From assembly GCA_009733575.1 (NCBI GenBank), contig ML769582.1, forward strand, positions 1 to 64,000: a stretch of DNA of 64,000 bases. Direction: 5' to 3'. The notes under the pieces are model-generated. The model saw only the letters and a program-made list of their open reading frames with translations, did not search any database and was not told the DNA's origin. Source of the DNA: Gymnopus androsaceus JB14 (lineage: Eukaryota; Basidiomycota; Agaricomycetes; Agaricales; Omphalotaceae). The position numbers and the translations under genes are program-made. Each line of letters opens with the position of its first letter. Positions within the stretch are counted from its first letter, which is position 1. Below are positions 12,640-24,823 of this stretch, piece by piece.

Positions 12640-12980
12640 CTGTTGATGATCCTTCAAATCTTTTCGTATCCTGGTAAATGATTTTTGAGATTTCCCCAGA
12701 TAAGATTCAATGTAATTCAAGGGAAGAGAACCATTCTCGGAACACTGTATGCACGGAATGAGAAGAAACATTACAAGCAAAATTTATGACTTACCGTCTA
12801 CTTATGAGGCAATAATTTCCCCCTCAACTCCATCAACATCTCGTAGGCTTCCATTCTTCTCTTGTCGGGCCATTTTTGATCGACATGCCGGCGACTGTCC
12901 GTTACATCTTGCATTCGACCCTCCGCCACCATCCACTCTTCCATCTCTCGAAAGGCAATATCTTTCGCCACATTCTTAGC
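12640..12980 (-). repeat. repeat module A1
   Basis: A module with the same intron position (about 12748-12793). The codon that should be Trp before the intron is TAG. Confidence 0.5.
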
Positions 12981-13394
12981 TGCCCGTGTTGGCTTTTTGT
13001 AAGATGATTCTTGCGCCGTGATTGGAGAAGCACTGCGGGAGGGACTGTCCCGGGGTAGTAGTACTGTAGCCACTTCGTCCACCTCCATTCGATCATCGAG
13101 TTGCCGTCGAGCTCAGGAACAGCGCCAGTAAGTTTCTGCCTCTTGGTGCTCTCGCAACGGCCACTGTCGTCCAGTTCCTCCTCCCATTCCTCGCCACTTT
13201 CGTCGTCTTCTCCCTTCTCTGACGCGATATTTCCGAAAGGGATATCGTTTACGCCGGCTGGTGTTCTGTGCAAGGATTTCCGGCTCGACAGAGTGAAGCT
13301 GAGATAATCTCCACAAACCGTTAAGGTTCATTTTATGAATCATGCTGTTGAGTACCTCCGAACAAGGAGAAAAATTCTCGTTTTCGGTTTCCAT

Positions 13395-15423
13395 TTAAGA
13401 TTTTTGCCTACGAGCAGATATGAATCTGAGGAATGTTTAACGCCAAGGTCAAGCTCAGTACCTACCACTGGCAACAAATTCAATTCGGAGAACTTGTACT
13501 ATGAATTGAGAAGTCCAACGCCGTCCAACTTTGCAATATTATGAATGATTAGCAGTTATTGTGAGGCATAATTCACAGATACTCCAGACTCACCAGAAAA
13601 CACGTCGAGAGTCTAGAGATGTGAAAAGCAAGAAGGAAACACGCGACGAAAATATTTTCTCACGAGAACCATCACGTTCACTGACATGCTTCACATTGAA
13701 TGTGCTCGACAATAGTCCTTGCGAAATGAGAAACATTATAATCTCACTGGGCTCAGTCAGAAGTTATCGCAGAACCCAAGCAAATCCCTTGGTCGAATCA
13801 GTCTATGAGAGGGAGTAAAATGAGCAAAGTGCGTGTTCCATTTGCTTCAATATTCCATATTTCCCTAATTCCACTGTACTGTTTTTCCAGCACAATATAT
13901 GTGAAACTGTCCTGCATGAATTCTAAGTACGCCACTCGAGACTCTCGCTTAATGCCAATGGGAAATCCATGGCTCTCAAATATTCTCGCAAGCATGATCA
14001 ATCACTATCAATCATCCATGCCTCCCAGTCGATTCGATGGTCTCAATGCGCTTGCTAGCCTCAGCCTCTTTATCTCCGGCTAGACTGGGTTCGTGCAGAC
14101 GTTAGACCTTTCGAGGTGAAAACGGCATGGTTCAAGTAAGTGTTAACTTAACTTTTCACTATCTGTCTCTTGTCCTGTGATACTTTGCAGCGCCATTTTG
14201 TGTAACGTTCCTTCCTCCTGTGGCAGTATGGCAAACCTCGGAGGCGCACTAGGAACATTAATCGATTTCCTATCTGCAAGTAGAAACTATCGAACCCAAT
14301 GCGATTCCCAGATTAGATTACTGCAAAAGCATCTGTATCTTTGCCTTTCTCCTGTGCAACGACTGTCGAGTTTCCTTCCTCGTTGTTCTTGATTAATTTA
14401 TGCATCGATTTCACGTCGAGAGTGTGAAGCATGGTCGAGATTGTGATGAACTTCTTCGAGATGGGCATGAACTGTGCGTGTCTGTGTTTAAATACCGATT
14501 TACCTGTTGGATCTAATCTTCGCTCTAGGTTTTTTGTGATCTTCGTTGTTCGACCGAACAGCACTCAAGCGTCAAAGCGTCATTTATAGTTCGGAAATGC
14601 AAGACGATAGACTACACAGACTCAATTCGGGCCTAATTCGGACTCGCCCTCGAACTTGGCAAATGTCATTCGCAATTCCTTCCCGATCGTGTCCGTCATA
14701 TTTCGCATCTTCTTTCGTCTTATGTTGTGTTTTGCCCCTAAACCCTTACATGCAGATGTGTTACGACGTCTAGATTACGACCTTTAGGTGTGTACCCTGG
14801 GTGTCAACTGCCAGCTGCGACGATTCACGATATTAATTGTGAGTCATTTCAAATCGGTCTCAGTATTGTCTTTTATCGTGAGTTTTGAGGCGTTCAAGAT
14901 TACGAGGATGGGGTTGGAATCTAGTATTTTTCGGGCAAAAGCACTTGATTCCTTTTGATTCCACATTTTGTGGGGTAAAAATGTGCCCCGCATACCCCAC
15001 AGTTTGCATTGCTCAGACAATCTAGATTCCGTTTCTGTCATGGGATCCGTAAGTACCTCCATCCAGACTCGCGGACGGACCTGGAGGAATGGATGTATTT
15101 TGATAGCATTATGTTCTGAGCCACTGAAATCCTTAGTACAGGAAGTCTGTTCGCCACAAGAGATCAGATTATATTGTTCGGCCGTCCTCAATGAACCTTG
15201 TATGGAAGATTTGGGCACTGTCCGATCTGTCAAGATACCTCCGACCCCAATTCATTGCGCGCCCAACACGCTCGGTCAGCGAAAACATCGGTACGCAATT
15301 CAAAATCTATATGATCGGATGATCTAAAGTAACTAAAAGACATTACGAAAGCGGGGAAAAAAACGGGGTACATAAGCGAGTTTCTTGTTTAGCTTTTTTC
15401 AACCACCCACTCCCATCTTCTCA
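13395..15423. other. no recognisable gene
   Basis: About 2 kb between the start of decayed gene A and the transporter. Open frames such as 13805-14083 and 14968-15327 show no known motif and cannot be joined convincingly. The final 100 bp or so should contain the transporter promoter. Confidence 0.4.
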
Positions 15424-16487
15424 ATGGCCGACTTGGAAAAGGGAACGACTCAAGCTACTACTACCACTGGTGTTCACCACCCTCATCATAACGTCTATGG
15501 CGACGACAGTACTCCTGCGCTCCGAAATTCGCCTACGTCGACCGTGAAGAATACCATCGCTAACCCTGGTAGTCTGTAAGTCGTTCAACCATTCTTTTCT
15601 TGCCTTTCACTGACTTGCCCATAGTGGTCTATTCTCCTTTGCGTCAACAACGCTCATGCTTTCGTTGTACAACGTTTCCGCCGATGGTATCAACACTCCG
15701 AATATCGTCGTTGGCATGGCTCTCTTCTGTGGTGGACTCGCGCAGTTGTTGGCTGGGATGTGGGAGTTTCCAAAGGGCAATACATTTGGTGCTACAGGTG
15801 AGTGTGCAGGCAACTGGAACGTTCTTTCGCTCTCCGGGTGTTTTACCGGGTTTCTGCGGACTATCATCGGACCACATATCAGATCTACGCTATCATGGCA
15901 TTTGGAATGGTGCGGAATTGAGTGTTGGTGCCTTTGCTTCCCGCACCGCGTCGTGGGCACACATTTTATCATCCGCGCTCCATTTATCTCTTGAACTCGA
16001 CACTGATTATCCCTTATAGCATTTACATCCTACGGGGCATTCTGGCTCTCCTACGCTACCATCCTCATTCCTGGTTCTGGTATTGGAGATGCCTTCACCG
16101 GTGCTAAAGCTAGCCAAGAGTCGAATGCCATTGGAATCTTCCTCATGACGTGGATGACAGTCACTTTCTTGTTACTGTAAGTGTCTTGTTCTGCTCAAAG
16201 TTTGACGATGTCTACAAGCTGACTATCTCCATAGGATTGCCTCCCTCCGCAGAAACATCGCTTTCATCGCACTCTTCTTCTGTCTTACCATCACTTTCAT
16301 GCTCCTCGGCGCTGGTAACTTGGTCGCCAACTCTTCAGTAACTACCTCTGCTCATTTGATCAAAGCCGGCGGAGCTGTGGGGATCATCACCGCGCTGATT
16401 GCGTACTATATTGGAACGAGCGAGTTGCTGGCGGCGGAGAGGGCAGCAGTGATTGGTTTGCCGATTGGAGTGTTCAAAATTGATTGA
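15424..16487 (+). CDS. GPR1/FUN34/YaaH-family acetate/ammonium transporter
   Basis: Exons 15424-15575, 15625-15797, 16020-16176 and 16235-16487 give 244 codons, close to the usual 240-290 for the family. After a hydrophilic N terminus (MADLEKGTTQ..) comes the signature region NPGSLGLFSFASTTLMLS, corresponding to the NPAPLGL motif. The remaining segments are hydrophobic: GMALFCGGLAQLLAGMWEF, FGATAFTSYGAFWLSYATIL, IGIFLMTWMTVTFLLL, NIAFIALFFCLTITFMLLGA and AVGIITALIAYYIGTSELLA. These give about six membrane spans. Known members move acetate or ammonium across the plasma membrane. Intron 2 (15798-16019) is 222 bp, about four times longer than its neighbours. All catalytic and topological features are intact. 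Confidence 0.9.
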
Positions 16488-17789
16488 TTTGCATGTTCGC
16501 TCTCGACTTTCCTTTCTCTCTTCATCCACATCATTCGATTTGCGCGTAATTCTTATTAATTTCGTTCTGGGTTTGTGTTCGTCCTCTTTGGATTCGAAAA
16601 TTGTATACTATATCACACTTCCTTCTTTTTCGTACTACCGTACTGTTTTTGACAATTTCCTTTTTGTGGATCTTACGATTAAATGGCTACGACCATTGTA
16701 TCCTCACCTTATGAGACAAGGAAAGGATTGTGTTGCGTCGCTGTAACTCCATCTCTTCTCTATGGAAGAAAACTCTTGAACAGTTGGCTAATCCAGCCTC
16801 TGTTCGGATACGATAGACCACTGGTCGGAACCTATGTGGTTGTCGCCATTCGGATACAGAGCTTCTCAATCTGCGCACAATCCGCACGCCTTCACGACAC
16901 AGTTTGGGCAACGGACAACCCTCATCAGGACCCATTTAGACAACAAAAAAAAACAGTAGCGACGTGCCTAATCTGAGATTCCGATTCATCGTAGCAAATG
17001 CGGACAAAAGGAAGGACTCTACCGCTAATAACTTTGAGAGGATGAAATTGTGTGCACCAACTATAGGAACTTCGATGATTTATCACTTGGTGACATCTAC
17101 CGAACGAAGTAGATCATCCATCATATATCGGATATGATACGTGCCCCAATCCTCCCATCTACGGAGAAATGTGAGAATCCTATTCTTTAGTCGTATATTA
17201 AGTGCTACCTATCCTACTGGAGTTGCATTGCAAACATACAGTGGCCAAGGGAATCTCGACCTTGACTTTGGTGGCTCGGATATAATTGCTGCCCGGAGTC
17301 TTGCTGTAATCCATTGCCGGTCCCAAGTTCAAACCTGCGAATTCATCATGATAGCTCCGGGTTTAAATGGTATTGGAGCAAACCCACCGTGATTCTGTTA
17401 CCCAGAGAGGCCTGTATTAATTCCGAAAATCGAGCTACGATCGACGCACAATTTTGCAGTCGATGAGATGCCTGTGTCATGGCCGCCGTTCAGATGCAGA
17501 GGAACCTTCCAAAGTCTTCCGTATATAGTGGTAATCCAAATAGACCGCTGTCACTACAATTCCCATCGAAGAAAATCTGATCAGCCTCATGTGCTGGCAC
17601 CAAAGGAAGCTGAGAAGTTTACGAATGAAGAGAAGGTAGAGATGACAGATTGAAGTCGGAATTGCGCTGGAAAAATGTAGATTGTGAGATTCATAGTACG
17701 CTGGAGGTGCTGTTGGACTCAAGAGTCAGGATCAGCAGTACTGGTGACATTTCTGCCGCCTGACTATTATTTTCCCCTTCGTCGCAGCG
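16488..17789. other. no recognisable gene
   Basis: The 3' flank of the transporter and downstream sequence. Open frames here (16453-16746, 17141-17392 and others) carry no motif. The right end may contain the very decayed 3' end of the neighbouring transcription-factor relic. Confidence 0.4.
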
Positions 17790-20535
17790 CGATCACAGTC
17801 CGAGAAGACTCGACACGTGAGCTCGATCACTGCAGGAGCATTGCTCACATGAACACTTCAATGATATCGCACATTCTCCCGGCATTTGATAGCGTCTCTC
17901 GAAGCTCTTCGATGTTTTCAAACAGCCATACACATCCTTGCATCTCGCTGCCTCGGATCGACTACCATCCCTAGGCGAGAACCCACACATAGATTTATTA
18001 AGACAATGATTACAGCGCTATCAAAGAGAGCCGCCTGGAAATTCAGTATCGGGCTTGGGAACGAGCTGACGACGTTTGCAGATAGATGGTTAGTGATAAG
18101 ACCTCCTCGAGTGCACGTTCAGGATATTTTTACACGAACATGCAGCAGGAACACAGACTGCAAGCGCAGAGTAGGTCATTCCACGCTGCTGTGACGATTC
18201 CTGTGGCTGCTAAGGTTTCGTCAAACCAGGAGGCGTAGGAATGAAGGGACGATAGATATTTTTCCATGGGTTTGCAAATCTCTGGCACATGACATATTTA
18301 TGAACCTGAATCCAGTAGTATGTGCAGTACAGTGATACGGATTCTTCAACGAAAAGCGGGTCTTCTTTGTGTGAATCCCATCGGACTGCCCAGACGACAT
18401 CTGTTAATCATGAAGATGTAAAAGAAGTACACGGAAATCAGGGATACTATCGACCCATTTATTCAGGGCAGAATTCAGCTCTAAAACAAGTTCCTCGTCA
18501 GAACGAGGCACCCATGAATAGCCCCCTATCTCTCGTGGTTTATTCACGACGGTATAGTGACGGACATTGTTAGTATGAATAATGAAAGAAAACAAACAAG
18601 GATTCTGACTCACAACACTCTTCTGCGCCGAGGCAAGGATATCCAGAAGCTTCAATGACATGTCACCCACGACAGTTGGCCCTGAGGCTGTTTGAATGCA
18701 TGTTCGGGATTAGAACGTCAGTATCACGTAATGTACTTCCAGAGGCAGATCTAGATGTATCGAAAGATTTTTATTATAGCATTGTCCCTGCGCCACTCCA
18801 GGTACGAAGCACTCAACTCATTCGGATCGATCCCAAGCCTTTGGCCTCCCCAGAAACGCACTCAAATACGTGTCGAGAAATACGAGAACCCAAAAATGCT
18901 CTCTTCCGCAGCTCCTGCCCAACACTTGGCTTGGGACCGAGGAACGTTCGCCTGTGGGCACCGACGAGTTGTGTGTGTCGTGTAGCGAGGCCAAGAAGAG
19001 GCCAGGCAGGTCTGGGAGTGGATGTTATATAGAGAAACAACGTAACGTCCTGAGCAGAGTGTTAGACGGACACTCGTAGTGATGAGCTAATACTTACAAG
19101 GAGGGTTTGGACCATGTACAGCGTTATGTGGTGTTATCTCTTGCATTACCTTTCATCAGATGAATATCGTGCTCCCAATGCACACATGGACAACACCAGC
19201 TCGCTGAAAGTCCCGATCGCATTCATGCAATCCAATATCGATCCCGCGCTGGAATGTAGGATGGGTATGAAGTGATTTATTTTTGAGAAGAATTCTACAT
19301 GGGAAGCAAGGAGGGTTGACGGAAGGAAGACTAGGGGTGGAGCAGGTCTTGCAGGAGTAAGCTGCCATTAGACGAAGCAATTAGGATATGGATAGAATGA
19401 GGATAAGATACGTACAGGATACACATCGCAGAGGGCCACTCCCTTCATTTCTTTAATGTGTATGTCTGAAGCGTCTTCGAAGCCACCCCTGTATTCACAT
19501 GCAGATTATCCGATTCGTGATCATCATCATCGAAGCTCGTAGCTATATGTCTGGCACCTTCTCTTTACCCTTTGCTCCGCCGATAGGCAGACTAATGCAC
19601 TCTTCCTTGATCTTCAGAGCTGTCTTCATCAGCTCCATCTGACTTGATGGGCTAAAGAAAGTGCGGATGCTTCGCTTCAAGCTCGAAGTTTCTTCAAGCT
19701 TGTCGCGAGCTCGGCTTCGACGACATCTGAGTCAGGTTTGGGTGCGTCAGGTTGAGAGTAGAGTCCGTCGGGTGATGTAGATCGAGGCTGGTATGCGATG
19801 GAAGCACGATTTTGGAGACGTCGGCGGTGAATCGGAAGGAATAAGGGAGAGCGATGAGAGTCTAGAATGACTGCTAGTGCATAGACCAGCATCTAACAAG
19901 GCCATTTCTAGTGACCTTGCATACGCTGAGATCTCCTTGAGTGTACGGATGAGCAAGGTATGGTCATTTGTCGGAACTTGATATGAAGGCGTGTCTAGGC
20001 TGGAGTTTTGGCGAAGGTGAATCTGTCACTTAATCCCAGTCTGCTGGGCTAAGCTGCGATACGGAAGTTGCTGCTGCTGCCGTTGCCGTTACGCTGGCCG
20101 TGGCATTGGCAGTTCGTTTCTGGAGAGAGGTGAACATCTGAGTGTGCTGGTCTAGTAGAGAGGACATACTTTCTTATTCGAGACATCATGAATGCATTCA
20201 GAATTCTACACGATGTAGATGAAGTTAGCCGGTATCAGAGAATAATACTGCCTCACGAAAGCTTTGCAGTTGGAGCAAATGTTCCCCGGAATTTTGGCAC
20301 CGTCACCATCAGAAGTTCAGAACAATGAGTCGTAGTCAGTGTAGAACAAGGAGCTGCTACTCACATCGAGCTAGAGAAGAAAAATAAATCATTGTTAACT
20401 TTGAAGTTTAGTAATTTGAACACTGACTCTTTCGCTGCAGGGAGTGCTGCCAAGTAGACGCAGTAAAACTCAACACACTTTTTTACACAACTTGCATGCC
20501 GTCTTCTCCCGAGTGGTTCGTCGTATAGCTTTGAT
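17790..20535 (-). pseudogene. Zn(II)2Cys6 fungal transcription factor, heavily decayed
   Basis: Pieces in changing minus-strand frames keep the order of a binuclear-cluster regulator. Near 20500 is the first half of the zinc cluster (TACKLCKK), followed after intron-like gaps by KIPGNICSNCKAF and ECIHDVSNKK near 20200-20310. The linker coil ISAYARSLEMALLDA lies near 19900. The fungal-specific middle-homology domain follows: PTFQRGIDIGLHE near 19230, VGAHRRTFLGPKPSVGQELR near 18930, and LDILASAQKS near 18640. Next comes ELNSALNKWVDSIPD near 18450, with a C-terminal DVYGCLKTSKSFERR near 17930. Stops and frameshifts separate nearly every block. It resembles regulators of the Fungal_trans family that control carbon or xylan metabolism, but no target can be inferred. 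It is clearly non-functional. Confidence 0.7.
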
Positions 20536-22788
20536 GGAGATGGTGTCCGACATCGTAGAATCAAGTAGAATCGCACTACAATCCGAAGCACTTGTTGTTT
20601 CTGGTTGGGAAAGCAGGAAGAATTTGCAAAAGATCATTATCATTGGGTGTGGACTATTACACGCTCACGGCTCCGTTTGGAATTAATCTGGCAACGGGAT
20701 TTTAATATCGAACTACAATCATTTTCTCGGAATTAATCTAGTATTTGACCAATCTCAAACCAAAAACTTCGAACTGCATCGATTTTGCAATGGCAATCCT
20801 GATCACATCCGATTCCTTGTTCATATCAGTTTGAATCTGGTATAAAGGTCTAAATTGAAACAGAAATTGTTTTTTCTAGATTTGATTCAATCTGAATGCC
20901 GCAGCAAGCAGAATGCGCTCAGCAGCTGGCACACAGCCCCGCGTCTCCTTTCTTCCTTTCAACCATCATCGACATTGTCACCCATTGTTCCCATTGTTCA
21001 AGAGTCAAAATCAAGAGTCAAAACTTCCTCAAAACTCCTCAAATAACATGAACAAGATCTTTGGTACACAAACGGTTCAAGCTGTCAAGCCTCCGCAAGC
21101 AATGCAAACACTTAGGAACCAGTACTCAAGATTTCTTTATGTATATTCTCTTCTTTCCATTGACACATTTCGAGGCGGATTGTGCTCCTGGCTCATAGGT
21201 GAGTATTGGGTGCTGTTTTGTGATCATTTAATAACAGTTGATTTGCCAGCAGCGACACCAAATCCAAAGAAACCGATGATGTAGGGAGTCTGCCAAGGGT
21301 GCTGAGTGAGCAGGAGATGATGTACAGCGGAGTCGGTCGGGGCCGGACCCTATATCTATTCACAATTACCTTCCATGTTCTCGTTTGCCAATAAATTCTA
21401 TATGCTGCATTTTTTTCAACCATCGGGATACATCGGGAAAAAAACATCGGGATGCCCCGGCAATAAGAGAAATTAGAGCGAACAACCCATGCAAATCCAA
21501 AACTTGCTCATAGATTAACTCCAGACTGAATTCAGAAACATTCCGGAAATCCGACTTTTGGCTGAGATCCGGTCGGCCTCTATTCCAGATTCTTTTACTT
21601 ATCATTTAGATCTCGTCTAAACTATCAGAGACCGGATTGATTCCGATCTCACTACCTGCCTGTGTAGGCACCGATTCCACGTTCTCCGAAGTTTGGAGAA
21701 GAGATAGCAAGCGCTCATTATCTTGATTCTTCGTACTTGGAATTGACTTTTAAGCGCCCATTGCCTGCAACGAGTCTCAAAGATCTCAACTCAAAATCGA
21801 CTCAAACATTTCACCCACTCGGCGCTCACTACTATGAGGGCCTCGAAGTCGAACCTGAAGATTATCTGTTCAGTGCGCTCGCTTCCAGAACATATGAATG
21901 CCGATGGCCGGTTGAAACATCCAATTGAGCTGCAGCCTGAGGCTGTTGCGTAGAAGGCTAGAGACTCGAAGAGGGGAGGGGTTCTGGTTTCTGAGGGCGG
22001 GAATAACTAAGACGGTCAGATGTGAGGCCGAGGAGTACTGAGAGCAGCTGTTCGAGCTTCGCTTGCAATGGGACATCATCTATCAAAAGGTTCGTCGAGG
22101 GTGCGCGAGAAGAGAGTAGCCGAAAAGTTAGTTGGAAGCAGTTTGAGCATTCGGGGTGATCAATCTCAAGGAAATGCCATAAAAATCCGTCTTTGTCTCG
22201 TATAACATGATAAATTCGAGAGTTGGGAGGTGACGAGCGGTGACGTGGTGACGTGCGTGTTTGGGCTGGCGGGCATGATATGAAGTTATGTAGAGTTGAG
22301 ACTACTACAGCTTGTAGGGCGACAATGTCCATTTTTACGTAGTTTGTATCAAAACAGAATGTGCAACTTCTTGAACTGGTCTGTCGGAGCCTCATTTCAG
22401 AATCAAGGAAGATAAAATAGTTAAAAATATGTTGCGCACCCGAAATTGTCAGTACCGGGCATATTCTATCATATCCTTGGGGTATTTGACATTTATATTC
22501 GTTGTATTAAGGCGCAAGGTTATCCAGATATCCTTGAGGACTTGCTTTAGGATGTGGAACAGTTTTGCAAAGTCGCAATTGATTACGCTTCGGCGGCAAG
22601 TCCTGATGATTCCCCCTTCGAAATGATCATTCAGCCAGCTTTAATTCGTTCAACGCGTTACGATAAATTATTTTCGACTTTCAAGATCTAGCAGGTATAT
22701 TTCTCTAGATTTTCGATGCAAAACTAACCTTATTATTCGTAGACAACACTCGAATCGTTCTGTGAAACTCTCAACGTCACACCTCACA
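20536..22788. other. mostly non-coding; one weak 145-codon ORF
   Basis: No known family is seen. A minus-strand ORF at 21958-22395 (145 codons, containing IYHVIRDKDGFLWHFLEID) has a reasonable amino-acid mix but no partner exons or motif, so I leave it unclassified. A TATA-like GGTATAAAGG lies near 20839. A pyrimidine-rich tract ending in TTCGTAG, just before 22742, could be a 5'-UTR intron acceptor of the next gene. Confidence 0.35.
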
Positions 22789-24264
22789 ATGCGGCCTATC
22801 AATAAGGGGGCCCGTCCAGAACAGGTCGTTCACAGTATGGTCCAAAAGATGAATGCTGGACTTTACAGCCTTTCCTGTCTATCCGACGCCGAGATCCTGA
22901 GCAGCTCTACCCATCCTTCCTCCCATGAGAACGCATCACCGCTCCCACTTCCTCCACCGTCTATCACCACTTCTCTGATTCCTCGTCCACCCAACGACAC
23001 TCTCGATGATGAAATGGAGGTAGATGAAGCAGTAGTAAAGGATGCATCGGTTGAATTGGAGGATGAAGGTCATACTACCGTCGTTTATTCGGTGCTCCCA
23101 CCCCCTCCATGGTCTATCGCTGCTTCTCGGGTTCCTCCTCCACCCAACGACATTCTCGATAATGAAATACGGGCAGATGAAGTAGTAGTAGAATCAGCTT
23201 CGAAATCGGAGAGCACGCTTGGAAAGAATGAGTCACTGAAAAGTGCTGCATTGTCGGAGATGGAGAAGTGGGCGATTTCCGAGGGCCGTATGCAAGATGT
23301 GCTGAGCTGTCGCAAGCGCGTCGAGCCCTCCTGGACTCCCGAGAAAAGGATAGAATCCTACCGTACTCTCATTGGGCTAAAGGACACACTACACTCTCGG
23401 AATTGGAAGGTACGTTTTAGCTTTGTCTGGTTCGAGAATATTCCTTCTTATTGAGTCTAGTGTATTGAGAACGGGCGCATGCCCCTCATCTACATCTATT
23501 CCTTTCTAGGGAAATCACAGATGACATTCACGAGGGCGAAATCATTCTTGACTAAGCTCGAAGAGAAGAAGGAAATGGGGCTGGAGGATGAGAAGGAAGG
23601 AAATAAAGACGAGCGACGTCGTACCAAGAGATCGAAGAGACAGAAACCCATGATAAAAGTCGAGCACGATTCGGACGATTCGGATCAGAAGATTGGGATG
23701 GGTCAGGCTGCATCTGCGCCGCTTTCTGAATCTAGGCAAAACCGCGAGGTTTTGTTTATCAGAATAAAAATACCGCCTTCTTTCTCAACCGCTAAAGCCT
23801 CGTTCCCCCCCAAAATGAAGGTGGAATCTGTGCCCATAGAACTTCAGGATAACTCGCTTTCTTCGCCTCCTGTTCTTCCATCTCCCGATGAATCCTCTAC
23901 CTCTCATGCGAAGAAATCTGCAGCAACACCTACAGCGCTACAAAGGGATTTGGCGCTCCGAGCGATGAAGGATTGGGCCGTGGCTGAGGGTCGTATGAAC
24001 GATGTGAACGAATGTCGGATGGATTTTAATCCAGTTTGGCCGCTGGAAAGGAAGATAAAGGTTCTGAGGCTGATGTTGGAGCTGAAGGAGGCCTTACGGT
24101 CTCGTAACTGGTCGGTAAGTCATAATGTTATCCCTATAAAATTCTCTGCTTATCCTTGGTATATAATGCACTAGTGTGTCCAATATGGCCTCATGCCAGT
24201 GAACTTGATTCATGCTTCTTGGGCAAGAGTAAACATTCCTTCAAAAATCTGGACTTGCGTTTGA
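22789..24264 (+). CDS. repeat-module family member C, 3 exons
   Basis: The best-preserved member of an unrecognised family. Exons 22789-23409, 23461-24114 and 24175-24264 give 454 codons. ATG 22789 starts MRPINKGARPEQVVHSMVQK, as in the minus-strand member B. A Pro/acidic linker repeats the motif DDEMEVDE. Module 1 is SEMEKWAISEGRMQDVLSCR through SRNWK, then a phase-0 intron, then CIENGRMPLIYIYSFLGKSQ. Module 2 repeats this pattern, also with a phase-0 intron after RNW. In exon 3 the FLGKS half is shifted by one base, so translation stops at 24264. In the other frame it would continue to a basic SSRKRKRR tail ending at 24345. Basic and acidic linkers (TKRSKRQKP) suggest a nuclear protein. The function is unknown. 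Confidence 0.65.
23236..23545 (+). repeat. repeat module C1
   Basis: This defines the module best: about 58 residues before the intron and about 30 after it. Conserved Trp residues occur in EKW, SWTPEKR and NWK, and SFLGKSQ-TFTR follows the intron. Confidence 0.65.
23941..24260 (+). repeat. repeat module C2
   Basis: Same motif order (KDWAVAEGRMNDVNECR, then PLERK, then RSRNW) and the same intron position. Its post-intron half is frameshifted. Confidence 0.6.
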
Positions 24265-24823
24265 AGGAACTTCAGGAGAAGAAGGAAAGGGAGACCAATA
24301 CGGTGTCGAACTAAGCAGTCGAGTCGGAAACGCAAGCGACGGTGAATCCTCCTTATTTGTTATTTCTTGTACAGTCTGTGTGTTTTCGTGCTTTGTAACT
24401 GCCATATACGATTTAAGGACCAGGTCCAGTCATTTATTCCTTTGGACTTTCGAGAATATGTGATACATCCTCAGTTCAAGTTTACTTATTACTTTATTTC
24501 CTTCTTTCCATTGATTTGGCTCCGTTGCTTCTCCCCTTTGCGTATTGGAAACTGTGAACTGTAGCGCGTATGATACTTTCAAATAACGCTTAATTCAGCC
24601 TTGCGAATGTGGCCGACATGCTCTCAACGTTTCTGCAGGATCCAGTTGTGGCCTTGAACGCGCTCTGTTTAATGTTACCTCAACGTGCTCTAAACCTCCT
24701 GGCAAGTATTGGAGAATATCAGTCTTCGTACTTGCTACGTGTCAATACGTGTACGTTTACTTAGCATCGACACCGGTAAAAGTCGGCTCAAATCAGCCTA
24801 ACCATATAAGTACTATTTATGTC

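Larger units (their letters stand above)
12048..13394 (-). pseudogene. repeat-module family member A, decayed
   Basis: A second minus-strand member, upstream of and parallel to member B. It starts at 13394 (METENENFSPCSEV) and its early part SMIHKMNLNGLWRLS aligns with SMVQKMNAGLYSLS of the other members. Two complete modules follow. Module 1 has REMEEWMVAEGRMQDV and then, after the intron, CSENGSLPLNYIESYLGK. Module 2 has EWIVAQGRMQDVENCR and then CAVGGRMPMPVIHSFLGK. The protein ends with a basic KPSRKRRRQ tail at 12048, a likely nuclear localisation signal. Lesions are a frame change near 13290, another near 13100, a nonsense codon (TAG where W is expected, just before the module-1 intron) and a frame change near 12450. 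The function of the family is unknown. Confidence 0.6.

Noticed and set aside
17221..17400. Possible tRNA-like stretch with a GGTCCCAAGTTCAAACC segment
   Set aside because: No acceptor-stem pairing or anticodon arm could be built around it.
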